Source of the DNA: Chlorella sorokiniana
Lineage: Eukaryota > Chlorophyta > Trebouxiophyceae > Chlorellales > Chlorellaceae
Length of the DNA: 64,000 nucleotides
Direction: 5' to 3'
NCBI GenBank assembly: GCA_025917655.1
Contig: CP084612.1
Span: 124,001 to 188,000 of the forward strand
The position numbers were made by a program, and so were the translations under genes. This document shows positions 24,201 through 35,633 of this stretch, one piece after another (position 1 is the stretch's first letter; every line of letters begins with the position of its first letter). The notes below the pieces were generated by a model that saw only the letters and a list, made by a program, of their open reading frames with translations, searched no databases and was not told the DNA's origin.

Positions 24201-24619
24201 GGCCAGCGCGGCTCAGGCGCGGCTGCAGGCCAAGCAGCTCAAACCGCAGACGCCCGAGGCCCCCCATTCCCTCGGTCGAGAAGACGGCGCTGCTGCGCCA
24301 GCTCAGCACGGGTGGGTGGCTGCGCCGCCGCTGCTGCCGCCGCCTCTGCGTCTGCGTGCTGCAGGGAGGAAAGGGGCGGCTCCCAGGCAGGGCCCGTCTC
24401 GGTGGCCGCTGGGCAAGCAAGGCAGGCGGTCAGCGCCGCTGCTGCGCGGCCGGTGGTCGGGGTGGCAGAGGCCCCCATGGCTTGGAGTGTTCCTTTGCGC
24501 CTTTAACCCCGCGTGCCCCCAAACCCCCATTCCCACCCCCGCCCTGCCCCCTGCCCATAACAGGCAACATGCGCGTGATGGTGAACGCGGGAGCAGAGCC
24601 TGCACGTGCCGCCGTTTGA
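21276..24619 (+). CDS. Golgi nucleotide-sugar transporter (NST-KT/TPT family)
   Basis: Drug/metabolite-superfamily antiporter resembling plant UDP-rhamnose/UDP-galactose transporters, bringing nucleotide sugars into the Golgi for wall polysaccharide synthesis. Ten exons: 21276-21419, 21562-21649, 21936-22021, 22326-22446, 22685-22850, 23094-23175, 23507-23604, 23867-23981, 24192-24311, 24564-24619. Predicted membrane helices occur throughout. Family blocks include TSVFIVFVNKLLMK, SLMLNTVSFYQIAKLLIIP, VSSGLQQIFVRTMQQKHKLS, ELLSNTAPAQ, VNVSQFMCLGRFSAVSFQVLGH and KFGGMALAVSGMVWY. Lost G at 22725-22729, lost G at 23902-23906 and an extra C at 24260-24265 are needed to join the frames; all exon phases then agree. 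I chose ATG 21276 over upstream non-ATG starts. Exact substrate cannot be assigned. Confidence 0.88.
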
Positions 24620-25543
24620 TGCACCGCCGCCGCTCGACTCAGCGCCGGATGAGGCCGTCGCCCCGCCTGCAAGCAGCCCAACCCAACCCGCCACTCCAGC
24701 GCCACCCCTTCCCCAACCCAAACTCACGGATTGACGCGCAGTGCCAGGCGTAGTGGCGCGCCAACGGCGCCGCTGCCAGCACGCGACAGGCACAGCGCAC
24801 GCCTTGTCCTTGCTTCCCTTGCTGCTCATTTTGCACTTGTTACCGCTTGCTGCCTGTCCTTACTCGTGCCATACCCTTCTGTCTCGACCCCTGGGCGGTT
24901 CGTGCCGTTCAAACATGCCATCGGGCGGAGCAGCCGCCCGGCCCTGCTGCCCATTTTGTTTGGCATGCTCCGGCCTGCAGCCACCTGAATTGCTCGTATC
25001 CCTCGGCGCTTGCAGCAACTTGCGCTGCTCTGTAGCAGGCGAGGCACAGGGAAGCAGCAGGGCTTGCGCCGGCGGCGGCTGCAGCCCAGCGTGCAGAGTG
25101 GAGTGCAGTTGGTGGGTGGCAGGCACAGCGTGGGACACAGCAAGTTTACAAGGCGCGGTGGCTCTGGTTGTAGGGGCACCCATGCGTGCCAGCAAGGTGG
25201 ATGGGTGAGGGGCAGGCCGCACCACACGACGCGAGGGGCCTGGCGGGTCGATCGTTGGCGGGTGGAAAGGGTCAGTGCTTGCAGGCAAACCGGAGAGAGA
25301 GGCGGGGCTGCGGGGAATGAGGCCGCAGCCCGCAACAACGGAAGGGGGAAAACCGGGCAAGGAGATACATGGGCTATCTATCTATGGGCGCGGCATGGGC
25401 TGGAGCCCCCGCACAGCGCGGGGCAGGGGCGCTCGACAGAGCTGCAACTGTGGGGTGGCGAGGGGCAGGGCGGCGGGTGGGCCGGCCAGCCGAGTGCCGG
25501 TGGGGGGAAAGGCGGGGTTCACAGCAAGCAGAAGCCGTCCCGG
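24620..25543. other. Convergent intergenic region
   Basis: 924 bp between the transporter stop and the stop of the unknown minus-strand gene. TTACA at 25146-25150 is a likely polyadenylation signal for the latter. No gene supported. Confidence 0.45.
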
Positions 25544-28000
25544 CTAGTCCTGAGGCCGCGTGGCGCCGCCGCCGTGGATGCCGCCGCCGCGGGGCCCGCC
25601 CATGCGGATTTTGGCCAGCACCGGCGAGCGCTGCAGGTCGCGCGGGCTGTGCGGCAGCAGCTCGCGCAGGGCGGCGGCGGTGGCCAGCTTCAGCGCGGCC
25701 AGCGGCTGGCGGTCGCGGTGCTGCACCACCTGCCAGCTCCAGGCGGGGGCTGCGTTGTGGGAAGGGGAGCAGGCAGGGGGCGTGGGGCTGAGTTGTGGGG
25801 AGCGGGCAGGAGGGGTGTGTGGGTGTTACGGTCAAGGGTGGGCAGCAGGCAGCCAACGGGGAGGGCGGCGCGGGCCATGCATGGCCAGAGGGAGGGCAGC
25901 ACAGGGGGTCAGCTGGGGTGAGGGGCTCGGCGAGAGGCAGCGGCAGCAGCAAACGGGTGTGTTTCATCCCGAAAAGGGGCGGGAGGTTGGGGCGGGGGGT
26001 GAGGGGTTGGGGGGTTGCCGGGGGGGCAGGTGGGGCAGGCAACACAGTGGAGGAGCAAAGGGTGACAGGCGGTAGCGCAGCAGCAAGGGAGGGCGCTCTC
26101 CTAGAGTGTTGGTGGGCGATGCAGGCAGGGGGCCCGCGGGCAGCAAGGCATCAGGCCAGCCACAAGTTTTGCGGCCAGGTCATCAGCGGCGGCAGCGCTG
26201 CCCACCTGCCAGCAGCACCGCAGACACTGTTTCTGGGGAGACGTAGCGGGCTGGGTTGGCGGAGCGCCAAGCCGCCTCGGCCGCCGCCAGGGCGAAGACA
26301 GGCTGCATGAGGTCGCGGGCTGAGGCGCCCTGCCGCACCGGGTTGCTCACCGTCTGCAAGGCCGGAGTGGGGGCAACAAGGGGCAGGGTGTGAACGGGGG
26401 GAAGGTCAGCTGGAGGCAGAGGGAGGCCGCGTGCAAACCGCCGGCGAAAACCCTGCCCAGCGGGAGAAACAAAAAAGAAGAAAACAACGGACAGGTGTGT
26501 CAGCGGGAGCGGCAAGAGACTGGCCTGCATCTCTGCGTCGCTGCGGTGTAGGGCGATGTCGCGGGCCAGCTGCGCCAGCTGCGCCAGCTGCTTCTCGCTC
26601 ATGCGCTTCACTGCAATTTGAGTAAGGTTGGGGAGAGGCGGGCGCGCAGGGCTCGCATGAGCGCAACAGGCCAAGGCTCTCCGGGTGGTGATGCCCACTG
26701 AATGGTCGGCCGGTTTCAACTGCCCTCCAGGCTGCCACAGCGGGCAGCAGCGGCAGCCGCAGCAGCCGGCGCGCCGCCCTGTCACCTGTTGCGGGCAGGG
26801 CGTAGGCCGCCATGGGCCCCAGCACCGGGGCCGAGAGGCGGAAGTGGCGGGGGCACTGCTGCAGCAGCGTCAGCCAGCTCTCCAGAACCTCCAGCACGTC
26901 CTGCAGCCAGCACACACCGCTGCTCGGTGGGGGAACAGAACAGCTGACAACCACAGGGGAGCGAGAGCAGCTGGGCGGGGGCTGACAAGGCGGGCGCCAG
27001 AGGCAGCGGTGGGTGGCTGCAGCGCGGCAAGAGTGTAGGTGAGAGCAGCAGGGTGTGCTGGCAGCATGCGAGCGCTGCAGCGTCTGGCTGGAACCAAAGC
27101 GCCCCTGCGCCGCTGCCCGCCCCTCCCGTCTGCGCTTTCCACCCGCGCTTTCCACCCGCACCCCACCTGCGGCATCATGCGGCCGGACACACAGGCCTCC
27201 GTGGCGGGCCACAGCGCCGAGAAGAGCTGCGCGGGCATGGTGCGGCGGCTGGCCGACAGCACCGCCGCCGCATCCCAGCCCCATGCCACCACCTGGCCCG
27301 TGAGGGGCCGCTGCGCCAGCCGCGCCACCACCGCGGCAACCTCCACGGCGCTGCCGCGGCGCAGGCGGCTGGCGCGCTCCACGGCCGCCGAGGCGTCGGC
27401 GGCGGCCAGGGCCAGCGCAAGGTCTGCGGCGTCGGCGGCGGAGGCGGAGGAAGGGGAGGGGGAGCGGGCCGAGGCGGCGGCGGCGCCGCCCTTCACGCTG
27501 CTGGCGCCGCCGCTCGTGCTGGCGGCGTCGCCCGGGGGTGGCAGGGTCGGAGCTGGAGGCAGTCTGAGCCGAGTCTGCCGCCGCCGCATCGTGCAAGGCT
27601 GCCACGTCCGCAGGAGAGCCTGTGTCCGCCGGCAGGACGGCACCTATCGCCGCGGCAGCCAGCAGGGGAGCGGTTGGGTCTGCCGCAGCGCGTGGCGGGG
27701 AGCGCTTGGTCGGCACACAGCTGCTGGGCGCCGGCGCCGCCTGGTCCCGGGCCACCGGCTCGCTGCATCGGTGGAGATACACGCATTCGATAGGGTTGGA
27801 GGGAGCAGGCGGGCCCACATCACCCCACGTGCTGTAGGTAGGCTAGGGCATGTCCCCTAACAAGCCTCTCACCTGACACCCTCCTGCGCATACGCTTCGC
27901 ATAAATCTCCATTGTTTGGCTGAACCGCCGCGGTCGCCGCTACGTCGCTACCGAATGCCTGCTTCAACTTGGGGAGGCCCGGCGGGCCTTGTTTGCTCAT
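25544..28000 (-). CDS. Uncharacterised alpha-helical protein
   Basis: I do not recognise this protein. Six exons, 28000-27873, 27762-27167, 26900-26786, 26610-26525, 26353-26206 and 25749-25544, join in phase to about 425 residues if one extra base in the run near 27531-27538 is removed. The ATG at 28000 (MSKQGPPGLPKLKQAFG) is separated by an intron from the rest. After an Ala/Ser-rich low-complexity stretch come paired helices: VEVAAVVARLAQRPLTG, LFSALWPATEACVSGRM, VLEVLESWLTLLQQCP, KQLAQLAQLARDIALHR, ARDLMQPVFALAAAEAAW and AALKLATAAALRELL. The C-terminus is Gly-rich (GGPRGGGIHGGG). The repeated helical hairpins recall organelle RNA-binding helical-repeat proteins, but no diagnostic motif is seen. 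One intron appears to be GC-AG (26524). Confidence 0.6.
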
Positions 28001-29227
28001 GGATGAATGCAGCACCGTGGGGATAGTCGGAAGTGCAAACAGGACCACCATAAGGAAGCCGAGAGTTTGCCAGCGACTGAGAACGCAGGCTTAGGTGTCG
28101 GCCCGCCGGCTGGTGGGGCGTTAAGCCTGTTCAGCGGATTCACTAAATCAACCACCCACTGGACAGGGGGCGGCAGCATGACAAACCTCCTGGCCAGCTA
28201 AGCACCTCCCACGTGGGTCCCTCTGCGCGCATTTGTCCCCTCATCCCCTTCTAGCAGGTATGAACCATGACTGTTGTCAATGCACCGGCAGATCAGCGCA
28301 GGTCGCCGGCAGAAGCCCAGAATGTGGTGGGCTGCGGGCGCCCACAGCTCTGAGGCCGCCAGGATTCAGCAAAGTATTGACCAGTCAACGCCTGGCACCA
28401 CAACTCCTCGAACGCGGTCAGTCAGAGAGGATGTGATCGATTGTATCGTTACTAATCGAATGGGGGCAAGGCTGTACACACCTGTGGCCTTGAGCGCTGC
28501 GTAGGCCGCTTGCTCTGCGCCGCCCCTTGGGCACGCTTTTGCCGCGCTCCAAGCAGCTCAAGCGGTCGGTGCTGCAGAGGCGGCTGGCCAGCGGCAGCAT
28601 GTGACCGTCTCTGCAGCACAAATCAGGCTTTTCCTTGTGCATCCTGCTGCAAAGCGGACAACAGGTGCGCCGCCGGTGCGGCCCAGCAGGCCCTCCACCC
28701 ACCCCAGTGCCTGGCAGGCTGCCAGCTGCTGCTCGGTGAGGCGTGGAATGAAGGAACTGTGAAGCGAAGCAGGCGCCGCTGTAGCACAGGTTTTTATTCG
28801 GTGGCTGCCGCAGCTTGTCGCTGACACTCGCTGCCTGTCGCCCGCGTGCGGGCCGTGGGGCCCCCAATGCCCGCTGGGTCTGCACATGTTGGATTCCTCG
28901 CTTTTGGTGGGACGTCCGGTGTGCTCAGAAACCTTGATCTGGTACATATTACGCTGCTTACATGACCAGAGCGTCTCAGAGCAAGATGGAAGACAGCTGT
29001 GCAGGCAGGCCAGCGGGTGGCGGCAGGCCGCGCACGGCGGCAGGCCGCCGCCCGGCGACAGAGACAGATCGCTCAGTAATAATCAGCAATCAGGGCGGGC
29101 AGACAAACTTTGCAGCCGCGCCGCCCTCACGGGATCGACAGGAATCGTGACAAATGCCTCAAGATGAGGAGGAAGGGGGCCAGGCACCAGACCGCGAGAG
29201 GGGCCGCCCTCCTGTGTGTCGCGTTGC
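28001..29227. other. Intergenic region
   Basis: Holds the promoter of the unknown helical gene and the 3' UTR of the fasciclin gene, whose TGTAA signal is TTACA at 28958-28962, 266 nt after its stop. Short open frames on both strands have no supporting features. Confidence 0.45.
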
Positions 29228-31172
29228 TCAGGGGGCGGGGGCGGGGGCGGGGGTGGCGGCAGACTGGCCCAGGATGGCCAGGGCCTCCTCCAGGGTGGTG
29301 TCCGGGATGGAGAGCAGGGCCGCGGGCTGGAGGACCTGCAGGGCGGAAAGGGGGGGGACAAGAAGCTGGGCACATGGCGCAGGCTGCGCAGAGCGCTGGC
29401 TCAGCAGCAGTCCAGCTGGGCTGGGGCATGAGGCCCCAACAACAGCAGCAGGGCACCACCACGCCAGCGCCGAAGCTGTGGCGTCTGCATCCAGCGGAGC
29501 AGTCAGAGCCCACCTGGTCCACGATGTAGATGGATGAGCCGCAGGCCTCCACGGGGCCCTGCACGCCCACGGTCTGGCCCGCCAGCGTCGTCAGCGTGTA
29601 GTTGCCTGCGGCGCCGTCAAACTGCGTCGAGAGCGGGGGGACGTGGCGGCCTTGGGTCATCAACAGGGACGTGGGCTGCACAGCCTGCCATATCATCCCC
29701 ACATCCCGGGGCCACACGCACACACGCCAGCACCTGTGCTTGCACACACTGCCCCATCCCGCACGCACCTGGAGGGTGTAGTCGGGCAGGGCGGTCTGCA
29801 GGGTGCCCTCCGCCAACAGGTCCTCGGGGGTGAAGGCGCCGCCGGGCACAATGTGGTAGAGCAGGGCCGACACAAGCTGCGACATTGTTCCCGGGCGGCG
29901 GCAGGTGGAGGGGGTGCAGATGAGGCACATTGTGTGGGGGGCGAGGACGGGGGGGGGGCAGATGCGGCAGATGGGGGGGCCGTGTCAGAGGACAGGGGGC
30001 GCAGTTGGGGAGGGAAGAGGGGGCGTGTAACACCAAACGGGAGGGATGCGAACGGAGCTCGGCAGGCGGCGGAGGGGTGGTGGGGCATGCGCAGCGGGGG
30101 CGGCTACGCGGCGTGCGGCCGCACCTTGTTCAGGACCAGGGGATCGCGCTCGCCTGCTCAACCAGGTTGTCGATGGTGAGACCCTGCAGCAGTGAGGCGG
30201 GGCAGGCAGCAGCAGGCATGTGCGTATGCGCCGGCGCGAGAGGAGGGGGCGGCGGGCGGAGCAGGGGCGGCATGGCAAGCGACAGCACGCAACCTGCAGG
30301 CGGTGAACATGAGTCGCTCCTGAACCGGGTGACTGAGCGCCTGCTTTGCGCCCCTCCTGCCCAACGGCGCGAGCTGCAGCCCCCTTGAACCAAGACGCAT
30401 GCCTCACCGGGAAAGGAATGCCAGCCAGCAGCCCATCCACAGCGTCGTTGGTGGGCAAGAAGATGGTGACGCCGGCAGGCACACCCTGGGGCAGCAGCCC
30501 AAAGCCTGGGGGCAGCAGCAACGCCAGCGGGGGCGGGGGGAACGGACGGGTCGGGCGGGGCGGCATGGAAGCGGGCGAGGTGTGCGCGCCGGCAGGGCAG
30601 CGGCTGAACCTGTGCAGCGCTGCTGCCGCCTGGCTGCCCCCTCACCTTGGATGACGGAGCCAATGGCACTCAGTTCAGGGTAGGCAGCAAGCACGCTGAG
30701 GTCGGCGCACTGCGGCGAGGGAGAAGCAAAAGGAGCATGCATGAACGCAGCGGCGGCGACTACGCAGCGGCGAGGTGACAGCCAAGTGTGGCCGAGGCCG
30801 CGGATAGGTGGATTGGACGGCGGGCACCGAGCTTCCCAATCAGGCGCAGGGAATGCCAAGCGGACGGGAAAGGGGGTGCCCGGGAAGCAGAGGCGCCGGG
30901 GCTGCTGATACAGCCCGACCAATGTGCTGGGAGGGACCTGGCAGCGAGCCGGTGCACAGAGCAGGTGTGCAGGTGGGGTTTTGGTGCATTGCGGGCGGTG
31001 GCCACCCTCAGGGGTGGGTTGAGGCTGGGCCGCGGGCACATGTGTGCGACATGCCGCGTAGCGACCACCCGCCCATTCGCACCCCTGTGCTCACCCCATC
31101 CTGCAGCAGCTTGCGCCCGAACACTGCGGGGCTGCTGCACAGCAGCACCAGCATAAACGCAGCGGCCTTCAT
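29228..31172 (-). CDS. Secreted fasciclin (FAS1) domain protein
   Basis: Single-FAS1-domain extracellular or wall protein. Seven exons, 31172-31095, 30709-30646, 30505-30408, 30183-30125, 29876-29769, 29621-29514 and 29335-29228, give about 207 residues. The N-terminus MKAAAFMLVLLCSSPAVFG is a clear signal peptide. FAS1 motifs follow: LAAYPELSAIG, GVTIFLPTNDAVDGLL (H1 box), LVSALLYHIVPGGAFTPEDL, YTLTTLAGQTVGVQG (H2 region) and IYIVDQVLQPAALL, close to the family length of about 140 residues. The protein ends in a short Ala-Pro repeat (ATPAPAPAPAP), a possible hydroxyproline arabinogalactan site. One base is missing near 30140 between ASA and DPLVLNK. No GPI-anchor signal is visible. Confidence 0.87.
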
Positions 31173-33006
31173 CGGAGCGGCTGACTCGTTCTTCGGCGAC
31201 ACGGCTGGAAAACTACTCACCAACAAGGAAAAGGTTGCAATCGAGGAAGTATCTGGCGGCGCCGACGACCACATGGGTGCAAGATGGTGTGCCGCCAGCG
31301 AGTCGTGCCCAGCGTCGACGCCCAGGCATCTCTGGACCATGGATGGATCTAGAAAGGATTTTCTTGCAGTTTGGGATCCTTAAATTTCCATGTTGCAAAG
31401 TTTCAATAACCTGCACCAGCCTTTGAAGCTTTCGGCGGAACTGCCATGCCAGCAGGGTACCAGTGTCCGGGCTGGCGGCGTGCAACTGCTGCATGCCAGG
31501 TGCAACGGCCAGGCCGGAACTAAGGGTGGGCCTACAATGCGGACAGGCACTGATGAAGTGGCGCATCAATGGTAGATTAAAGCGCAGGGTAGCCTGCTCA
31601 GGCAAGCTCTGCAGCAGCTGAGAACTGACCAGAAGGCTCGTGTGGCAGCTGGCGCTGCTGCCAAACAGGAGCCAAGACTTCTGGGCAGGGGCCTGGGCAT
31701 GCGGCCACACTCGTGACGCTCGTGAATACCGCTGTCTTCTCACCCAAGGCCTGGCCCGCTCCCAACACAGCCATACAGCCCGCCGCTCCCCTTGCAATGG
31801 GCCCAGGCGGCATTGGTCCAGGCCTGTGAATCTTTCAAACTGATGTGGCAGCAGCTTGGGCGTACGACCGCGCATGAAAGGCACCGCACACATGCGGCGA
31901 GTCGGCTGAGGCGCGCCGAAGACAATCTGGAGGAGCACAGCGGAGATGGGTGCGCAGCGCGCAGCGTGCAGTGCAGCAAGCCAGCCCTGAGCAGTGTGGC
32001 TGGCTGTCAAGGTGCACAAGCCCCCACAGTTCAAGCTCAGCGCAGTGCGCCCCTTCACAGCGAAACAGGCATGTCGGAAACACCTGCGGACCAACAGCGG
32101 GACTTTGGCACCGCTCCTCTGCCACCGGCTGTCGCGACATGTCGCCAGCCTACAGCAGGGCGCCGGCGCCCTGAATGCCCCGCGCCATTGCCTGCCACCA
32201 GGCCACTACCCAATCATCATGTGCAGCAGGCCAGCATGATGTGAGTATGCGTGGGGGACCGCCCTGCACCCCCACCACCACACACAATCAACACACACTC
32301 GGCTCGAAAAGGCCTGCAGGCTGGCCGGTTTGAACGCGGTTGACAGTGCTAACATGCAGAAATGAGGCACAACAGGCTCTCACTAAGCTGCCCACCTGCA
32401 GCTGCGGCCATACAGCCGCTTGCGATAGCAATAGCCCTCGACAGCCACTGAGAAGCCCTGCTGTCTCCTGCTGGTTACAGCGGGACAGCAGCCTCCTAGA
32501 AATGTACTAAGCGCAGTACGAACGGCTGATGGTGGGTGCATGTGGGTCAGGTTGAGGTGGGTTGCGAGAAACAACCTATCCGCAGGCAGCGTGGCCCGGA
32601 AAGCAGCGCCATGAATGGGCGCACATCCAGGAGAGCAAGGATGCTGTGAAAGCAATGCAAGGCTGCCAAAAGGAGCTGTGCAGCCTGGTGGCCAAGGAGA
32701 CAGGTGGCAGGGCAGCTGGGCCATGCCCGCCTAAAGCGTTGCTAAGAAGGTGCGCCTGCAGCTCCTGTGGATGCGATCTGCAGCCTCTCAGAGATCTGGG
32801 AAGGTGCAGCAGAGCTCCTGCTGCCATGACGGTACAGGAATGTGCGCTAAAGGCTCCGGTGCCACTTGCCACATGGTGCGCCGCCGCCACTAAGCCGCCA
32901 CTGCGAGGTCCACCTGGAGCGCCAGCTGCTGCTGACGAGCGGCGCTGCGTCCACTGCAGTGGCGCGGTCCGCCCCAGCCGCGAAACAAGGAGTGAATTCG
33001 AGCAGC
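31173..33006. other. Gene-poor region with one uncertain ORF
   Basis: 1.8 kb between the fasciclin start and the phosphatase stop. A minus-strand intronless ATG frame of 226 codons (31893-31213) exists, but its 3' end overlaps the expected fasciclin promoter and it shows no family motif. TTACA at 32475-32479 may end the phosphatase transcript. Base composition is less GC-rich than in the flanking genes. Confidence 0.3.
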
Positions 33007-35560
33007 TCAGGCAGCATCAAGCTCGCCCCCTTCCGTCGCCAGCTGGCGCACAAAGTGCAGCAGCGCCACGTGGCAGAACAGGTACTGCTCCCGCGTCTGC
33101 ACCATGCCCAGCCGCTGGCGCCTGCGGCAGGGGAGGCCAGCAGGCACAGCGTGACGCCCATCACGAGCCGCGACAGCCAGCAGCTCCATGGAGGGCGCCG
33201 AAAGCAGCCACACGCTGCCCCGAAAAGACAGAACACGGGGAATGTCAGGGAAAGCGAAAGGACCCTTGCATGGAGCAGAAGCAGGCCGACCCGCTCACCG
33301 CAGCTCCGCAACCAGCGCCGCCACGTCGACGGCGGCGGCGCCGCGCCGGCGGCGGGGGAGCCCAGCAGGCGCAGCAGGCGGCGCGTCACCACATCCAGCA
33401 CCACAAACACGCCGGAGCGGCCGATGCCGGCTGCGCATGTATGGGTGGGGGATGGTCGGGCGGGTGGGGAGTGAGGACGTGGGGGTTTGGGGCTGCTGGG
33501 TGAGGCAGTGTGGGGGCCCTGGCCATCAGGCGCATCAAGTGGGCTGGTGTGGGGGTGGCTTGTAGGCGGCGAGACAGTGGCAGGCAGGCGGGGCAGGCGG
33601 TGAAGGGCCGGCACTTCGACATCGCTCTTCCCGAAGCGCCTGGTGGCCAAATGCTGCCCACAGCCTTCACCATTGAACCCGTTGTGAGAATCCGCACACG
33701 ATCCCCACCTGAGCAATGCACCACGATGGGCGAGGCATGCGCGCCGCGGCGCCGCAGCGCAGAGCACAGCGCCAGCAGCGGCTCGGGCGAGGCGGGCACG
33801 CCATGGTCGGGCCAGGCGGTGAAGTGGTAGTGCTGCACAGTAACGCGGGAGGGCCCCCGCCGCCGCCCGTGCCACCCGCTGCGCTGCTGCCGCCTGCTGC
33901 GCTGCTGCCGCCGCCGCCCGGTGCCGCGCGCGTCGCCGCCGCCCGCGTCGCGCACGCTGATCGAGCGGCGGTGGAGGTCCGGGAGGATCTGCCAGGCAGG
34001 ACAGGGGCGCAGGCGGGGGCGAGGGAGTCATGACGCAGCACGCCCGGAACAACAGCATGCGCCAAATGTGCACCCCAGCACGAAGTGGCACTCCGGGGTG
34101 CAGGCCCCGAGGCATGCCCGCAATGGCTACCGGGCATTGCTTGATTGGCGGGGGTCGCAGCCCTGCCCACCCCAGGCAACCAAACCCCTTGTTGCATACA
34201 ACCAGCAGGGGGAGCCAGGCGACAGCCGCGCCCGCCCACCCGGCCCACCTGCTCCAGCGAGCGCGTGGAGACGAGGTAGCGGCCCAGCAGCTTGCTGGTG
34301 CGGGCCGCCTCCGGGAAGTAGCGCGCGCACTTGGGCACCCCGCGCTCAACTGTGTGTGTGTGTGTGGGATGGGATGGGCGCGAGTTTGAGAGTGAGGGGG
34401 AGGGCTGAGTGGGGGCCGCCCACGGCGGCCGCTGCTGGGTTGCGCACAGAGGCAGGCCCGGAGGGCAACGCACAGCGGGGCGGGGTGCTGAAAGGGGCAG
34501 GCGTAGCACGAATAGCGTGCAGGAGGGAGGGGTCGGGGTGGGGAGCCAAAGCTGTGCAGGGGCACAGGCGCTACCGCTGGGCAGCCGCAGCAGCCCGGCC
34601 AGATGCGGAGGGGGGCACCTATGTTTGTCAGCATGACGACGGCGCCCGCCCCTTCCTCCAGCACCATCTGCCAGAAGGCCTCGCGCGTGTGGCGCAGGGG
34701 GCCCTGCGGCAGGGGAACAAAACCCGAGGGGGCATCGGCCAGCGGCCAACACAGCGCCGGGACCAGGCCTGCGGGCTGTTGGCGTGAAAGGAAGCACTGA
34801 CGAAAAGCGCCACGCGCGACAAGACACATTTGCAGTGAATCACGTCGGCTGCCAGGCAGCACGCAGCCCTCGCCAGCACCCCAGGGCCCCTGCGGCGCCC
34901 AAGCTCGCCGCCAGCGCCGCACCTGCGCCGCTATGTATTCCCAGTGAACATCCCCCTCCGCAGACCGCAGCGGCGAGGCGTTGATGTAGTCAGCCTCGCC
35001 CGCTGGGCTGCCGCCGCCGTCGTCGCTGCTGCCGCCGCCGCCGCCGTCGCCGCTGCAGGTTGGGCTGCCCGCTTGGGAGGCGCTGAGGCGCACGCGGTTG
35101 TCGTCGTACGGCAGGACATCGCAATATCTGCGGTACAGCAGCAGTACCGTTGGAGACAGCAGCAAAGCCGCAGGACGCTGGGCGGCAAGTGCGCTTGTGT
35201 CGTGTGCAAAGGGAGGGTGCCAGCAGATGCAGAGTGTAGCGGGAGGCGTCCCCGCCAGCAGCGGCTTGCCTGTTGAGCTCACGACGCGCCTCTGCCGCCG
35301 CAAACCCGCGCAGCTGCCCCAGCGTGTCGTTAAGCCGCCCTAAGCTGTCGTAGTCGGCGTCAGCGGCGGCGGCGCCGTCCGCCAGCTTGGCGGCAAGCGC
35401 CGCCTCGGCTGCCGCCAGCGCGGGGTGCGCCGCTGCTGCTGCCTGCGACAACGGCGGCGCCAGCCTGAAGGGCGCGCGCGCCGGGCGCCGCGGGCAGCCC
35501 CGACTGCAGGCGGGCTGCCGAGCCGGCAAAGGTGTTGAGCAGGTCGATGAGCTGGCGCAT
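33007..35560 (-). CDS. Classical protein tyrosine phosphatase
   Basis: Cytosolic tyrosine-specific phosphatase with no membrane segment. Seven exons: 35560-35270, 35127-34923, 34703-34619, 34349-34249, 33988-33709, 33430-33299, 33214-33007, about 433 residues. The domain is complete: NRYCDVLPYD, DYINAS, YIAAQGPLRHTREAFWQM, ERGVPKCARYFP, TAWPDHGVP (WPD loop), VVHCSAGIGRSGVFV (catalytic Cys, P-loop Arg) and MVQTREQYLF (Q loop). The N-terminus is a helical Ala/Leu region, LIDLLNTFAGSA to LNDTLGQLRGFAAAEARRE. The first intron is GC-AG with a perfect CAG|GCAAG donor. Indels: an extra base near 35480, a lost base near 33331. The start ATG is 73 bp downstream of the ATG101 stop. Introns are open in frame, giving a spurious 818-codon ORF. 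Confidence 0.88.
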
Positions 35561-35633
35561 CGCTGGCAGGCTGCAGCACAGCACAGCAGCGGGGTGCGCT
35601 CCTTCTGCCGCCGCTCAGCCGCTGTGCGGGGGC

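Noticed and set aside
21276-24619. Triose-phosphate/plastid translocator identity for the transporter
   Set aside because: No plastid transit region, and the SLQQI-like GLQQIFV, NTAPAQ and GRFSAVSFQVLGH blocks fit Golgi nucleotide-sugar transporters.
31213-32094. 293-codon minus-strand ORF as a gene
   Set aside because: The first codon is not ATG, no domain is visible and no splice structure or signal supports it; only a shorter ATG frame is mentioned as uncertain.
32847-35303. 818-codon minus-strand ORF as a single long protein
   Set aside because: It reads through introns that have clear splice sites; only the spliced exons match the tyrosine phosphatase family.
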